From: Flavicella marina
GTDB taxonomy: Bacteria > Bacteroidota > Bacteroidia > Flavobacteriales > Flavobacteriaceae
Reading direction: 5' to 3'
DNA: 64,000 bases
Assembly: GCF_009193215.1 (NCBI RefSeq)
Contig: NZ_VYVA01000006.1
Span: 1-64,000, forward strand
Under the pieces are notes generated by a model that made no database searches, had not been told where the DNA came from, and saw only the letters and a list, made by a program, of their open reading frames with translations. Numbering within the stretch: position 1 is the first letter of the stretch; every line of letters starts with the position of its first letter. Positions 9,093-18,134 of this stretch are shown here, piece after piece. The translations under genes and the position numbers were made by a program.

Positions 9093-10603
9093 TGAATTTC
9101 TTAAAATGTGTGATTTCTTTTGTTGTTGTGGCAATAGGAATGAGTGCACAAGCACAAAAAAAGCCAAATATTTTGGTGATCTGGGGAGATGATGTCGGTT
9201 GGGGAAATATTAGCGCATACAACCATGGAATGATGGGGTATAAAACTCCTAATATAGACCGAATTGCAAATGAAGGAGCTATGTTTACTGATTGGTACGC
9301 ACAACAGTCTTGTACTGCAGGACGTGCTGCATTTATTTTAGGGCAACACCCATTTAGAACAGGACTGCTTACTATTGGAATGCCCGGATCTACTCAAGGT
9401 ATAAAAGACAATCAACCGACGATCGCAGAGTTGCTGAAGAATCAAGGTTATACTTCAGGTCAGTTTGGTAAGAATCATTTAGGTGATCGAGATGAGCATT
9501 TGCCTACAAATCATGGTTTTGATGAGTTTTATGGAAATTTATATCATTTAAATGCAGAAGAAGAACCAGAAACATATTATTACCCAAAAGATCCTGAATT
9601 TCATAAGAAGTTTGGTCCAAGAGGTGTAATTCATGCAACATCAGATGGTAAAATTAAAGATACAGGACCGTTAACTAGAAAACGAATGGAAACTGCAGAT
9701 GATGAGTTTACAGCGGCTGCTATTAAGTTTATAGAAAAAGCACATGCCAATAAGCAACCTTTCTTTGTGTGGTTAAGTGCAACTAGAATGCATGTTTGGA
9801 CACATATGAAAGAAGAGAGTATCGGTGTTACAGGAATTGGTTTGTACCCTGATGGTATGGTTGAGCATGATAAAACTGTTGGAGTTGTTTTAGATAAATT
9901 AGAAGAATTAGGAATCATTGACAATACCTTAATAATGTATTCTACTGATAATGGAGCAGAGAAGTTTACATGGCCTGATGGAGGAACGACTCCATTTAAA
10001 GGTGAAAAAGGAACTACTTGGGAAGGTGGTTTCAGAGTTCCATGTGCGATTCGTTGGCCGGGTGTAATCAAACCTGGTACTGTTGAAAATAGTATTTTTT
10101 CTCATGAAGATATGATGCCTACGATATTGGCTGCAGCGGGTGTTTCAGATGTAAAAGAAAAATTATTGAAAGGTTACAAGGCGAACGATAAGAAATTCAA
10201 TGTCCATTTGGATGGATATAATATGATGCCTTACTTGAAGGGTGATGTTGAGGAGAATCCTAGAAAAGAGATTTTTTATTTTGATGCTGGAGGAAATTTA
10301 AACGCTTTAAGGTATGGGAATTGGAAACTGCACTTTTCTACTATGGAAGGAGCGATCAACACAGCATATAGAAAAACACCTTCTTGGCCGTTAGTTGTAA
10401 ATTTAAGAGCAGATCCGTATGAGGTATCTACAGATTCTGCTTTATACATCCGTTGGATGGCAGATAATATGTGGTTGTTTGTTCCTGCACAAGCCTACAT
10501 AGGTAAGTTTTTACAGACCTTTAAAAAATACCCACCGGTTCAGGGTGGTTCTTTGGGGATCGACAAAGTTGTTCAGTCGTTGAATACGCCCCCAAGAAAC
10601 TAA
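9077..10603 (+). CDS. Secreted sulfatase (arylsulfatase family), copy 1
   Basis: A 508-residue S1-type sulfatase with a signal peptide (about residues 1-26, ending AQAQ), so periplasmic or exported. Metal-binding DD lies in WGDDVGW. The active-site signature is CTAGR with C79 as the residue to be converted to formylglycine. FGKNHLGDRDEHLPTNHGFD and the late TDNG segment are in place. The middle residue of the signature is Ala rather than the usual Pro (C-x-A-x-R), a variant known to be accepted. It is a close paralogue of the next gene and shares an identical 36-nt stretch across the start. No sulfatase-maturation enzyme is in the window. The natural sulfated substrate cannot be inferred. Confidence 0.93.
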   Translation: MKMKKMNFLKCVISFVVVAIGMSAQAQKKPNILVIWGDDVGWGNISAYNHGMMGYKTPNIDRIANEGAMFTDWYAQQSCTAGRAAFILGQHPFRTGLLTIGMPGSTQGIKDNQPTIAELLKNQGYTSGQFGKNHLGDRDEHLPTNHGFDEFYGNLYHLNAEEEPETYYYPKDPEFHKKFGPRGVIHATSDGKIKDTGPLTRKRMETADDEFTAAAIKFIEKAHANKQPFFVWLSATRMHVWTHMKEESIGVTGIGLYPDGMVEHDKTVGVVLDKLEELGIIDNTLIMYSTDNGAEKFTWPDGGTTPFKGEKGTTWEGGFRVPCAIRWPGVIKPGTVENSIFSHEDMMPTILAAAGVSDVKEKLLKGYKANDKKFNVHLDGYNMMPYLKGDVEENPRKEIFYFDAGGNLNALRYGNWKLHFSTMEGAINTAYRKTPSWPLVVNLRADPYEVSTDSALYIRWMADNMWLFVPAQAYIGKFLQTFKKYPPVQGGSLGIDKVVQSLNTPPRN

Positions 10604-10622
10604 GCTGTTGTTTTTATTATTG

Positions 10623-10659
10623 AAAAGCTTGTACTAGGTATCTAGTACAAGCTTTTTTT
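10623..10659 (+). terminator. Terminator after sulfatase copy 1
   Basis: The stem GCTTGTACTA (10627-10636) pairs with TAGTACAAGC (10643-10652), extended by A/T pairs, with a 6-nt loop and a T-run. The two sulfatase genes are therefore probably separate transcripts. Confidence 0.85.
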
Positions 10660-10779
10660 ATGCAAGCATAATTCTTATCTTAGAGGTAAACATTTGTTAA
10701 GGTGTGACCATGCATTTGTTTGTAATTTAGTTTGGTCAGTTTTTTTATGTTACGACATTGAATTATTTGAAAAATCAAT

Positions 10780-10815
10780 TATTAATTAAATATGTTATTA
10801 TGAAAATGAAAAAAA
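10780..10815 (+). repeat. 36-nt direct repeat spanning sulfatase start, copy 2
   Basis: Identical to 9057-9092. It lies in the same position relative to the ATG of the second sulfatase, which also argues that the ATG at 10800 is the real start. Confidence 0.8.
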
Positions 10816-12356
10816 GGGATTTCTTCAAATCCATTGTTTCAACAGTTGCTTTGATTGCAATTGGAATGAGTGCAAATGCACAAAAAAAGCCCAATATATT
10901 GGTAATATGGGGAGATGATATAGGTCAATCTAACATTAGCGCTTATACGAAAGGAATGATGGGGTATACAACTCCAAATATTGATAGAATTGCAAATGAA
11001 GGATTGATTTTCACAGATTATTACGCAGAACAAAGTTGTACAGCAGGTAGGTCTTCATTTATAATGGGTCAAAGTGTTTTTAGAACAGGTTTGAGTAAAG
11101 TTGGGTTACCTGGTGCCAAAGAAGGGATTTCTTCTGAAGATCCTACAATTGCTGAATTGTTAAAGCCAATGGGATATGCCACGGGACAATTCGGTAAAAA
11201 TCATTTAGGGGATAGAGACGAGCATCTACCTACGAACCATGGATTTGATGAGTTTTTAGGAAATCTATATCACTTAAATGCAGAGGAAGAACCAGAGTTG
11301 CCAGATTATCCAGATCCTAAAAAATATCCAAACTTTAGAAAAAAGTATGGTCCAAGGGGGGTAATTAGTAGTTCTTCTGACGGGAAAATTAAAGATACAG
11401 GACCATTAACTAAAAAGAGAATGGAAACTATCGATGATGAAACTATCGCTGCCGCAAAAGCTTTTATTACGAAAACAGTGAAGTCTGGAAAGCCATTTTT
11501 TGTATGGTGGAATGGTACTAGAATGCATTTTAGAACACATGTAAAAGATGAGCATAGAGGAATTTCTGGACAAAATGAATATGGTGATGGAATGGTAGAA
11601 CATGATATGCATGTAGGAGAATTATTGAAACTATTAGATGATTTGGGAGTTGCAGATAATACGATAGTAACTTACGGTACAGATAATGGACCACATAAAA
11701 ACTCTTGGCCAGATGCTGCTGCAAGTCCGTTTAGAGGAGAAAAAAACACCAACTGGGAAGGTGGTTGGAGAGTACCAGCGATGATTCGTTGGCCTAAAAA
11801 AATAGAAGCAGGTTCTATTTCTAATGATATATTTTCTGGTATGGATTGGCTTCCTACGTTTGTTGCTGCTGCAGGAGATAAAAACATAAAGAAAAAATTG
11901 TTAAAAGGTCATAAAATAGGAGATAAAACTTATAAGGTTCACTTAGATGGTTATAATATGTTGCCACTTTTAACAGGAAAATCGAAAGAAAACCCGCGTC
12001 ATGAGTTGTTTTACTTTTCTGATGATGGAGACTTAACCGCAATGCGTTATGATGATTGGAAGTTTATTTTTATGGAGCAACGAATGGCCGGAACTTTAGG
12101 AGTTTGGGCAAATCCATTTACTCCGTTAAGAGTTCCAATGATTTATAATCTAAGACGTGATCCGTATGAAGAAGCAACAATTACTTCGAATACTTATTAT
12201 GACTGGTTATTAGATCATGTGTTTTTATTAGTTCCAGCACAGGATGTAGTAGGAGAATTTTTAGGTACTTTTAAAGAGTATCCACCAAGAATGAAGGCTG
12301 CAAGTTTTAGTTTGGATAAAGTATTAGATAAGCTATCTACACCGACGTCGAATTAA
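10800..12356 (+). CDS. Secreted sulfatase (arylsulfatase family), copy 2
   Basis: A 518-residue paralogue of the preceding sulfatase: signal peptide ending NAQ, DD in WGDDIGQ, active-site CTAGR (C80), FGKNHLGDRDEHLPTNHGFDE, and a matching C-terminal YPPR...LDKV segment. The frame is open to a TTG at 10758, but the ATG at 10800 gives a clean signal peptide and sits at the same point of the shared 36-nt repeat as in copy 1. The copies differ mainly in the segment after YPD/YPK and near the C-terminus, suggesting divergence in substrate range (inference). It needs a formylglycine-generating or anaerobic maturation enzyme encoded elsewhere. Confidence 0.93.
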   Translation: MKMKKRDFFKSIVSTVALIAIGMSANAQKKPNILVIWGDDIGQSNISAYTKGMMGYTTPNIDRIANEGLIFTDYYAEQSCTAGRSSFIMGQSVFRTGLSKVGLPGAKEGISSEDPTIAELLKPMGYATGQFGKNHLGDRDEHLPTNHGFDEFLGNLYHLNAEEEPELPDYPDPKKYPNFRKKYGPRGVISSSSDGKIKDTGPLTKKRMETIDDETIAAAKAFITKTVKSGKPFFVWWNGTRMHFRTHVKDEHRGISGQNEYGDGMVEHDMHVGELLKLLDDLGVADNTIVTYGTDNGPHKNSWPDAAASPFRGEKNTNWEGGWRVPAMIRWPKKIEAGSISNDIFSGMDWLPTFVAAAGDKNIKKKLLKGHKIGDKTYKVHLDGYNMLPLLTGKSKENPRHELFYFSDDGDLTAMRYDDWKFIFMEQRMAGTLGVWANPFTPLRVPMIYNLRRDPYEEATITSNTYYDWLLDHVFLLVPAQDVVGEFLGTFKEYPPRMKAASFSLDKVLDKLSTPTSN

Positions 12357-12376
12357 CAAACAAATTTATATAAAGA

Positions 12377-12408
12377 AAAGGTCAGTCTGATTAGATTGAC
12401 CTTTTTTT
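12377..12408 (+). terminator. Terminator after sulfatase copy 2
   Basis: AAAAGGTCA pairs with TGACCTTTT around a loop that can itself partly pair, followed by a T-run, 20 nt after the stop codon. Confidence 0.8.
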
Positions 12409-12470
12409 GTGTTTTATATTTTGCTGCATACTACTCGACGAGCAGTGATTTTTGCTACTAAGTGAAAAGC

Positions 12471-12500
12471 AAAAAAAAACACTCCAATTGGAGTGTTTTT
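12471..12500 (-). terminator. Terminator of tRNA-Thr (bidirectional shape)
   Basis: The palindrome CACTCCAATTGGAGTG (12480-12495) is flanked by an A-run on one side and a T-run on the other. On the minus strand it ends in a U-run just behind the tRNA-Thr 3' end. Confidence 0.8.
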
Positions 12501-12502
12501 TG

Positions 12503-12576
12503 AGCCGATAGAGGGACTCGAACCCACGACCTGCTGATTACAAATCAGCTGCTCTAGCCAGCTGAGCTATATCGGC
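12503..12576 (-). tRNA. tRNA-Thr (anticodon TGT)
   Basis: A 74-nt cloverleaf on the minus strand. The 7-bp acceptor GCCGATA/TATCGGC is perfect. The D-arm is TAGCTCAGCTGG...AGAGCA, the anticodon stem CTGAT/ATCAG encloses TTTGTA with anticodon TGT, and the T-arm contains GGTTCGAGTCC. No CCA is encoded. Confidence 0.97.
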
Positions 12577-12710
12577 TTGTTTAAAGTAAATTACTTTACC
12601 TTTAAAGCGCTGCAAATATAATATGGATGTATCTATTGTACAAGAAAAAAAAGTATAAAAATGAAACTTTTTTTTAACTCGTTGGAAATCAATAAAACAC
12701 TATGGAAATA

Positions 12711-12741
12711 AAAAAGCTACTCGTATACGAGTAGCTTTTTT
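12711..12741 (-). terminator. Terminator of the lipoprotein/barrel operon
   Basis: A near-perfect 30-nt palindrome (arms AAAAAGCTACTCGTA and its complement) with T-runs on both strands, 22 nt beyond the stop of the minus-strand gene at 12763. Confidence 0.88.
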
Positions 12742-12762
12742 ACTTAGAATATGCAATTATTA

Positions 12763-14103
12763 CTATTGAGCTTCTGCCTCTGCAGCCTCTTTAGCTTTGA
12801 TGTGTTTGTTGTATCCGAAAACAAAGTTTAAACCAACACGAACGTTTGCACCATATGCTTCTTCTGGTTTAGCGAAAAGTGCTTTTAAACTATCAGTTGC
12901 AGCATACAATTGTAAAGGACCTAGTTTCATAGCAAAGTTGGCACCGAATAAAAAGTCATTATCAATTCCTCCCATACTTGCTAAGACACCGAAAGTAGTT
13001 TTCTTTAGAGTTCTATTGTATCCTAAAGAGTAACTTGGCTTAAACTCGTCAAAAGCATGTGTGTTAAAAGCTGCTAACGTAAATGTATTCTTTTCAGTTA
13101 AAGCATAACGGGCAGATAAATATGTTTTCATATTTAACTTAGTTTCGAATTCTTCCTCAGTTTCATTCGTTTGAAATATAGCTTCAATTCTATCCAAGGC
13201 ATTGTCTTCAAGACCTGCTCTACTTCTTAAATCAACACCAGAATATACTTCTCTATCTGTGTCTTCTATATTAAAGTTTTTTACATCTTCTTTCCAAGTA
13301 ATCGAACCTATGTCATTTACAGCGATTTCAAAAGTCAATTTTTTTGTTGCTTTGAAAGTTGCTCCAAAGTCAAATCCAAAACCTGTATTCTCTGTAAACA
13401 CTTTAAATTCTTCTTCACTATCTCCATTAAAAAATGAACCTGCACTATTGACTGTTGCATTTTGAGCAGAAAGAATGAAATTTCCAGATTCATCAATTTC
13501 TAAAGCAGCCATTGCTCCATCTTCAGTAGAACTATGAACAAAACCATTCAAGTATTTTGCTCTAACTGCAAGGGCAAGTCTATCGTCAAAAAATGTTTGC
13601 GTAAATCCAATACCAATTTCGTTATACCCTGTATATTCATTTTGCTCTTGTAACAAGAAATCACTTGTAATACCGTTAGCCGCAATACCTAAGAAGTCTT
13701 TTGTGTACCTCCAGTTGTTTGTTGCACGCGTATTAGCAAATATGGTTAACGATCCTCTCTTTCTTTTGAAAGCCATGTAAAAAAGGTTGATAGTAACATC
13801 AACGTTCATGTCATTAAAATCACCAGCTTCGTTATAAAGGTTTGCTAAGTTATATTCTAACTTATTGGTGTTCTCATTTTTCACCAACAATTCATTTACT
13901 TTAAATCCAGAGTTAAAATTAAAACCTAAGTTGGCAACTGGTACGGCAAATGTAAATGAGTTTTTAGGAATATAAACTGGAGATACATTTTGGGTTTGTA
14001 CTACATAATCTCCTAAGTTGTAAAAAGAAAAATAATCTTGCGCATTGATGTTGCTAATTCCAACAACTAAAAATGCTATGTATATGTATATATGTTTTTT
14101 CAT
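12763..14103 (-). CDS. Outer-membrane beta-barrel protein, DUF5723-like
   Basis: A 446-residue exported protein. The signal peptide (MKKHIYIYIAFLVVG..., cleavage near INAQ) is followed by a long run of amphipathic beta strands with alternating polar and hydrophobic residues and Tyr/Phe girdles, consistent with the DUF5723 outer-membrane family of Bacteroidota. The frame is open 16 codons further upstream to 14151, but that extension overlaps the upstream gene and is not signal-like, so I use the ATG at 14103. It lies 13 nt behind a large lipoprotein gene, and the two probably form an operon closed by the palindromic terminator at 12711-12741. Its role is unknown. The short acidic/Ala C-terminus (AEAEAQ) is atypical for a barrel. 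Confidence 0.75.
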   Translation of the reverse strand: MKKHIYIYIAFLVVGISNINAQDYFSFYNLGDYVVQTQNVSPVYIPKNSFTFAVPVANLGFNFNSGFKVNELLVKNENTNKLEYNLANLYNEAGDFNDMNVDVTINLFYMAFKRKRGSLTIFANTRATNNWRYTKDFLGIAANGITSDFLLQEQNEYTGYNEIGIGFTQTFFDDRLALAVRAKYLNGFVHSSTEDGAMAALEIDESGNFILSAQNATVNSAGSFFNGDSEEEFKVFTENTGFGFDFGATFKATKKLTFEIAVNDIGSITWKEDVKNFNIEDTDREVYSGVDLRSRAGLEDNALDRIEAIFQTNETEEEFETKLNMKTYLSARYALTEKNTFTLAAFNTHAFDEFKPSYSLGYNRTLKKTTFGVLASMGGIDNDFLFGANFAMKLGPLQLYAATDSLKALFAKPEEAYGANVRVGLNFVFGYNKHIKAKEAAEAEAQ

Positions 14104-14116
14104 CTCTATGTTGTTT

Positions 14117-15808
14117 TTAGTTGTTTTCTTCTTCATCAGGTGCGATTTCAAGTGCGATATCTGCAGATAAAATCAACTTAATTTTATCGTTACCGTTTAA
14201 TTTAACAGCGTTTGTTCCAGAATTGAAAGTAATATCTAAACCAACATCAGTTGCCTGTTTTAATAATTCCATTTCAGCATCATTAAATTGAAGTTCTGCT
14301 GAACTAGTTGTAGATCCATTTGATTTACCTGTGTTGTCTGTTGGTGCAGCTTCAAATACTGGAATTGACTTTGTAAGTCCTAATAAATTTCCATTTTCCT
14401 TGAAAATCAAATTGATAGTACCAGATAAAGGTATTTCGTTGATGGTTGCAACTTTAAGTAGTATGTTATTTAAGTCATCAATATCATCACCCAAATCTAG
14501 TTCAATATCATCTTGAGAGATTTTTACATCTGTGAACTTTACATCTAAAGGAACATCAACAGTGACATCAACAGATAATCCATTATTTGTTGCAGAATAG
14601 AAATTTTCATTTGTACCTCCAGAAACAGGATTAGCCATACCTGCAACATTCAAATTGAATCTTGTAGGTTTCGAAGATAATAATGCGTTAATGTTCGAGT
14701 TTGTATTGTCTAAAGTAGTAGTTGTTACAACAGATGCAGCTCCTGCAGTGTAAGTAGAAATACCATCGAAAATCATATAATCGCTTCCTGCTGCTAATTC
14801 ATCTGCATCAGTACTTGTGTAAGTTAAGGCTGTAGCAGGAGTTCCAGCACCTGTGTCACCAGAAATTCCACTAACATCGATTCCAATAGGGAATCCAAAT
14901 CCATTACTTGCTGAGATTGTCATTGAAGCATTCTCAAAAGCAATACCACCATCACCGAAGTCTTCGAAAAAGTCTAAATCTATAGTGTTGTTGTCAACAG
15001 AGAAAGCTTCTTGTTTAAAGTCACCATAGACAACATCCGTTCCCGCACCTGTTAATACAGCACTATAAGAAATTTGATCTGAAGCAGTAAGAACATTTCC
15101 AGGAGCGAAAGTAAATGTTGCAGACATATTTAAAACAACGCTATTTACAGTGTTGTCAAAACCTGATCCGTCATTGGTGAAATCTGCGTTGTAATCATTC
15201 AATAGAACCACCAATTGTTGTGTTCCTGCACCTGTAAAGTTTACAGTTCCAGAATATGGAGAATCGTCTGTTTTTTTCTTGAAAGTAGGAATATCCATCG
15301 TCAAAGAAATGGCAGCATCAAATGTTGAGTTAAATGAGATTGTCATGGTACCTGAACTTAGTTCTGCACCGGTTAAATCTTGGCTCAATGCTAAGTCATA
15401 AACAACTTGGTTGTTTTGAGCTTTCCCTCCGGCTAATGGTCCAGGAACTGGATCAGGAAGCGTTATAGGAAATGTAGCAGGTGAAATGTCTGAAGCCGTT
15501 ACAGGAGTTGCAACTGAAGAATTAATAGTAACATCATTAATTTCAACATCAAAAGCAGTTTCGTTTCCTCCTGAAATACTTTCAGTATAAGAAAAAGATA
15601 AATTTCCATTAGCATCTTCATCCAAAGAAGAAACCTCTAATTCGTCAAATAATTCAGATAAAGTATAGGTCGCATGCCCAACAGGTGCTTTTAGTCCCCC
15701 ATCCCATACAAAATCTTCAATATCGCTATCAAAATAAGAGACATCACACGATGTGAATGTCGTTGCTATAGCGAACAGCAACATAGTTAAATAAGCAGTT
15801 TTTTTCAT
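14117..15808 (-). CDS. Large hypothetical lipoprotein paired with the barrel gene
   Basis: A 563-residue lipoprotein. The signal peptide ends in the lipobox FTSC (C21), and Asp at +2 with an acidic stretch shortly after makes surface exposure plausible in this phylum. The mature part is beta-rich, Ser/Thr/Asn/Asp-rich and lacks recognisable catalytic motifs, suggesting tandem immunoglobulin-like or jelly-roll modules. I do not recognise a named family with confidence. It is the first gene of a two-gene unit with the DUF5723-like barrel 13 nt downstream, a layout shared by many envelope complexes of Bacteroidota. Substrate or partner unknown. Confidence 0.75.
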   Translation of the reverse strand: MKKTAYLTMLLFAIATTFTSCDVSYFDSDIEDFVWDGGLKAPVGHATYTLSELFDELEVSSLDEDANGNLSFSYTESISGGNETAFDVEINDVTINSSVATPVTASDISPATFPITLPDPVPGPLAGGKAQNNQVVYDLALSQDLTGAELSSGTMTISFNSTFDAAISLTMDIPTFKKKTDDSPYSGTVNFTGAGTQQLVVLLNDYNADFTNDGSGFDNTVNSVVLNMSATFTFAPGNVLTASDQISYSAVLTGAGTDVVYGDFKQEAFSVDNNTIDLDFFEDFGDGGIAFENASMTISASNGFGFPIGIDVSGISGDTGAGTPATALTYTSTDADELAAGSDYMIFDGISTYTAGAASVVTTTTLDNTNSNINALLSSKPTRFNLNVAGMANPVSGGTNENFYSATNNGLSVDVTVDVPLDVKFTDVKISQDDIELDLGDDIDDLNNILLKVATINEIPLSGTINLIFKENGNLLGLTKSIPVFEAAPTDNTGKSNGSTTSSAELQFNDAEMELLKQATDVGLDITFNSGTNAVKLNGNDKIKLILSADIALEIAPDEEENN

Positions 15809-15887
15809 AAAATTTATTTATAAAGTGAGTATTAATGGTCTGTGTACAAATATAGGAATAAAATATTAACATAATTTAACAAACGTA

Positions 15888-15923
15888 TTTGTAGTGCTCT
15901 TTTTGGTGTAAGCGGTATATTTG
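15888..15923 (+). promoter_or_regulatory. Promoter candidate for mvaA
   Basis: A perfect -7 box TATATTTG (15916-15923) lies 27 nt before the ATG. The nearest -33-like TTTG (15888-15891) is 24 nt away, slightly longer than the usual spacing, so the -33 assignment is weak. Confidence 0.6.
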
Positions 15924-15950
15924 CAATCATTAATGATTTTATACTAAAAT

Positions 15951-17231
15951 ATGGTACGTAGAATTACGGGATTTTCAAAGCTTTCCAAAGAAGAAAAGAT
16001 TGATTGGTTGGTGAAAGCATTTTTCAATCAAGAGTCCATTACTAAAGAGACTTTAAAAAGTTATTGGAATACAGATGAAAAGTTACAAAGGTTACACGAT
16101 GATTTTATAGAGAATACCATTTCAAATTTTTATTTGCCCTTTGGAGTGGCACCAAATTTTATTATTGATGGAATAGATTATACGATTCCTATGGTAATAG
16201 AAGAAAGTTCTGTAGTTGCTGCAGCTTCTTTGGTTGGGAAATTTTGGAGTACTAGAGGTGGTTTTATAACGACAATTTTAGGTACAAAAAAAATTGGCCA
16301 AGTACATTTTATGTATGAAGGAAATACAACCGACATCGAGGCATATTTTAATGGAATAAAATCTGATTTAATTGAAAGTACCGAGGCAATTACTGCAAAC
16401 ATGCGTAAACGTGGCGGTGGAATTTTAGACATAGAATTGCGTTCAAAAACAGATCAATTGGCTAATTATTACCAATTGCATGTGACGTTTGAGACGAAAG
16501 ATTCAATGGGGGCGAACTTTATCAATTCTTGTTTAGAGGCTATTGCAGCTCGATTTGAGAAAGATGGTATACAAATAGTAATGAGTATTTTATCGAATTA
16601 TGTACCTGAATGTTTGGTTCGTGCTGAAGTGTCTTGTAAGGTAGAAGAATTGATTCAAGGAACATCTGAAATTGACCCGTTGGTATATGCTGAAAAATTT
16701 AAAACGGCTGTTGCCATTGCCAACGTAGAACCACACAGAGCGGTGACACATAACAAGGGAATAATGAACGGAATTGATGCTGTCGTGTTGGCTACAGGAA
16801 ACGATTTTAGAGCAATTGAAGCTTGTGCGCATGCTTATGCGGTGAAAGAAGGAAGCTATAAGAGTTTGACTCAATGTGAGGTGAAAGATGGTGAATTTCG
16901 TTTTTGGATAGAAATACCTTTGGCTTTAGGAACTGTAGGAGGATTGACAGCTTTGCACCCAATGGCCAAGTTATCTTTAGAATTGTTACAAAATCCTTCA
17001 GCTGAAGAATTGATGAAAATTATTGCGGTTGCAGGATTGGCTCAAAACTTTGCAGCTTTAAGAGCATTGACAACGACTGGGATTCAAAAGGGACACATGA
17101 AAATGCATTTGATGAATATTTTAAATCAACTTGGCGCGACAAACGAACAGAAAGAAAAAACGGTAAAATATTTTGAATCTATTCCAGTTACGCATAGTGC
17201 GGTTCATGAATTTTACAAAACCTTGCAATAA
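15951..17231 (+). CDS. mvaA: Hydroxymethylglutaryl-CoA reductase, class II type
   Basis: A 426-residue HMG-CoA reductase that produces or interconverts mevalonate in the cytoplasm. The class II features align: Glu84/85 in the VIEESSVVAA loop, the cofactor-fold segment DSMGANFINSC, catalytic Lys269 in NKGIMNGIDAV, Asp285 in TGNDFRA, GTVGGLTALHP, and the C-terminal KGHMKMH histidine. The length is typical for class II enzymes. It is the first gene of a tight plus-strand run (GHMP kinase directly abutting, flavoprotein 3 nt later), and other mevalonate-pathway genes follow. This suggests a biosynthetic role for isoprenoids despite the 'degradative' family name. Confidence 0.95.
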   Translation: MVRRITGFSKLSKEEKIDWLVKAFFNQESITKETLKSYWNTDEKLQRLHDDFIENTISNFYLPFGVAPNFIIDGIDYTIPMVIEESSVVAAASLVGKFWSTRGGFITTILGTKKIGQVHFMYEGNTTDIEAYFNGIKSDLIESTEAITANMRKRGGGILDIELRSKTDQLANYYQLHVTFETKDSMGANFINSCLEAIAARFEKDGIQIVMSILSNYVPECLVRAEVSCKVEELIQGTSEIDPLVYAEKFKTAVAIANVEPHRAVTHNKGIMNGIDAVVLATGNDFRAIEACAHAYAVKEGSYKSLTQCEVKDGEFRFWIEIPLALGTVGGLTALHPMAKLSLELLQNPSAEELMKIIAVAGLAQNFAALRALTTTGIQKGHMKMHLMNILNQLGATNEQKEKTVKYFESIPVTHSAVHEFYKTLQ

Positions 17232-18131
17232 ATGGAGCGTTTTTATAGTAATGGTAAATTGCTGATTACCGGTGAATATGCTGTTTTAGATGGAGCTAAA
17301 TCTTTGGCCTTGCCCACGAAATTTGGACAGAGTTTAGAAGTAAGTCAATTAGATGTTCCGGTGTTGATTTGGGAAAGTTTTACCTGCGAAAAACAACTAT
17401 GGTTTCAGGCTGAAATTCAGTTGAATCAATTGCAAGAAATGAGCCATGACCCAAAATTAAAAACCCTGCAAGAAATATTACTTGCTGCTCAAACCTTGAA
17501 TCCAGAGTTTTTGAAAGATGGCAAAGGAGCGTTTGTTCAAACATTTTTAACATTTCCGAACGAATGGGGGTTGGGTACTTCATCAACATTGATAAATAAT
17601 ATTGCAAGTTGGGCAAATATAGATGCTTTTCAATTGTTACAAACCTCTTTTGGAGGAAGTGGGTATGATATAGCTTGTGCTCAGAATAATACAGCCATTC
17701 ATTATCAATTGGGGAATGATTCTCCTTCGGTGATTCCATTTAAGTTTTCACCCGAATTTATAGATCGAATTTATTTTGTTTATTTGAATCAAAAGCAAGA
17801 CAGTAAAGAAGGAATTCAGCTGTATAGAAATACTGAAGGTGATAGAAATACTCTGATCGAAAAAATTTCAGAAATCACAGAGAAAATTACGATTGAAAAA
17901 AGTTTTGAGGTATTTGAATCACTCTTAAAGAAACATGAACAATTGATTGGGGAATTTATCAACATTGTTCCGCTACAAGATCAGTTGTTTTCAAATTACC
18001 AGGGCGCAATTAAGAGTTTAGGAGCATGGGGTGGTGACTTTATTTTGGTGACCGGAGATGTTTCAACACCAGATTTCTTTCGAGAAAAAGGATTTGATAC
18101 GGTATTGACCTATAAAGAAATGATTCTTTAA
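17232..18131 (+). CDS. GHMP kinase with GYDIA motif, candidate phosphomevalonate kinase
   Basis: A 299-residue GHMP-superfamily kinase. The N-terminal beta-turn is KLLITGEYAVLDG, the ATP-binding loop is WGLGTSST (about residues 113-120), and the substrate loop is FGGSGYDIA with G144-A148. This sequence signature defines the GYDIA-type kinases of Bacteroidota. It starts on the base after the mvaA stop, so the two are translationally coupled. The window encodes mevalonate kinase and diphosphomevalonate decarboxylase but no classical phosphomevalonate kinase. By elimination this gene is the best candidate for that step. That is inference, and a second mevalonate kinase remains possible. Confidence 0.85.
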   Translation: MERFYSNGKLLITGEYAVLDGAKSLALPTKFGQSLEVSQLDVPVLIWESFTCEKQLWFQAEIQLNQLQEMSHDPKLKTLQEILLAAQTLNPEFLKDGKGAFVQTFLTFPNEWGLGTSSTLINNIASWANIDAFQLLQTSFGGSGYDIACAQNNTAIHYQLGNDSPSVIPFKFSPEFIDRIYFVYLNQKQDSKEGIQLYRNTEGDRNTLIEKISEITEKITIEKSFEVFESLLKKHEQLIGEFINIVPLQDQLFSNYQGAIKSLGAWGGDFILVTGDVSTPDFFREKGFDTVLTYKEMIL

Positions 18132-18134
18132 ACT

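Noticed and set aside
10758-10799. TTG start for sulfatase copy 2
   Set aside because: The ATG at 10800 matches the position in copy 1 within the shared 36-nt repeat and gives a proper signal peptide.
12471-12500. Short palindromes as CRISPR or IS ends
   Set aside because: They are single hairpins with T-runs next to gene ends, hence terminators; no repeated spacer pattern or transposase is present anywhere in the window.
14104-14151. Sixteen-codon upstream extension of the beta-barrel gene
   Set aside because: It overlaps the end of the lipoprotein gene and destroys the signal peptide that starts at 14103.
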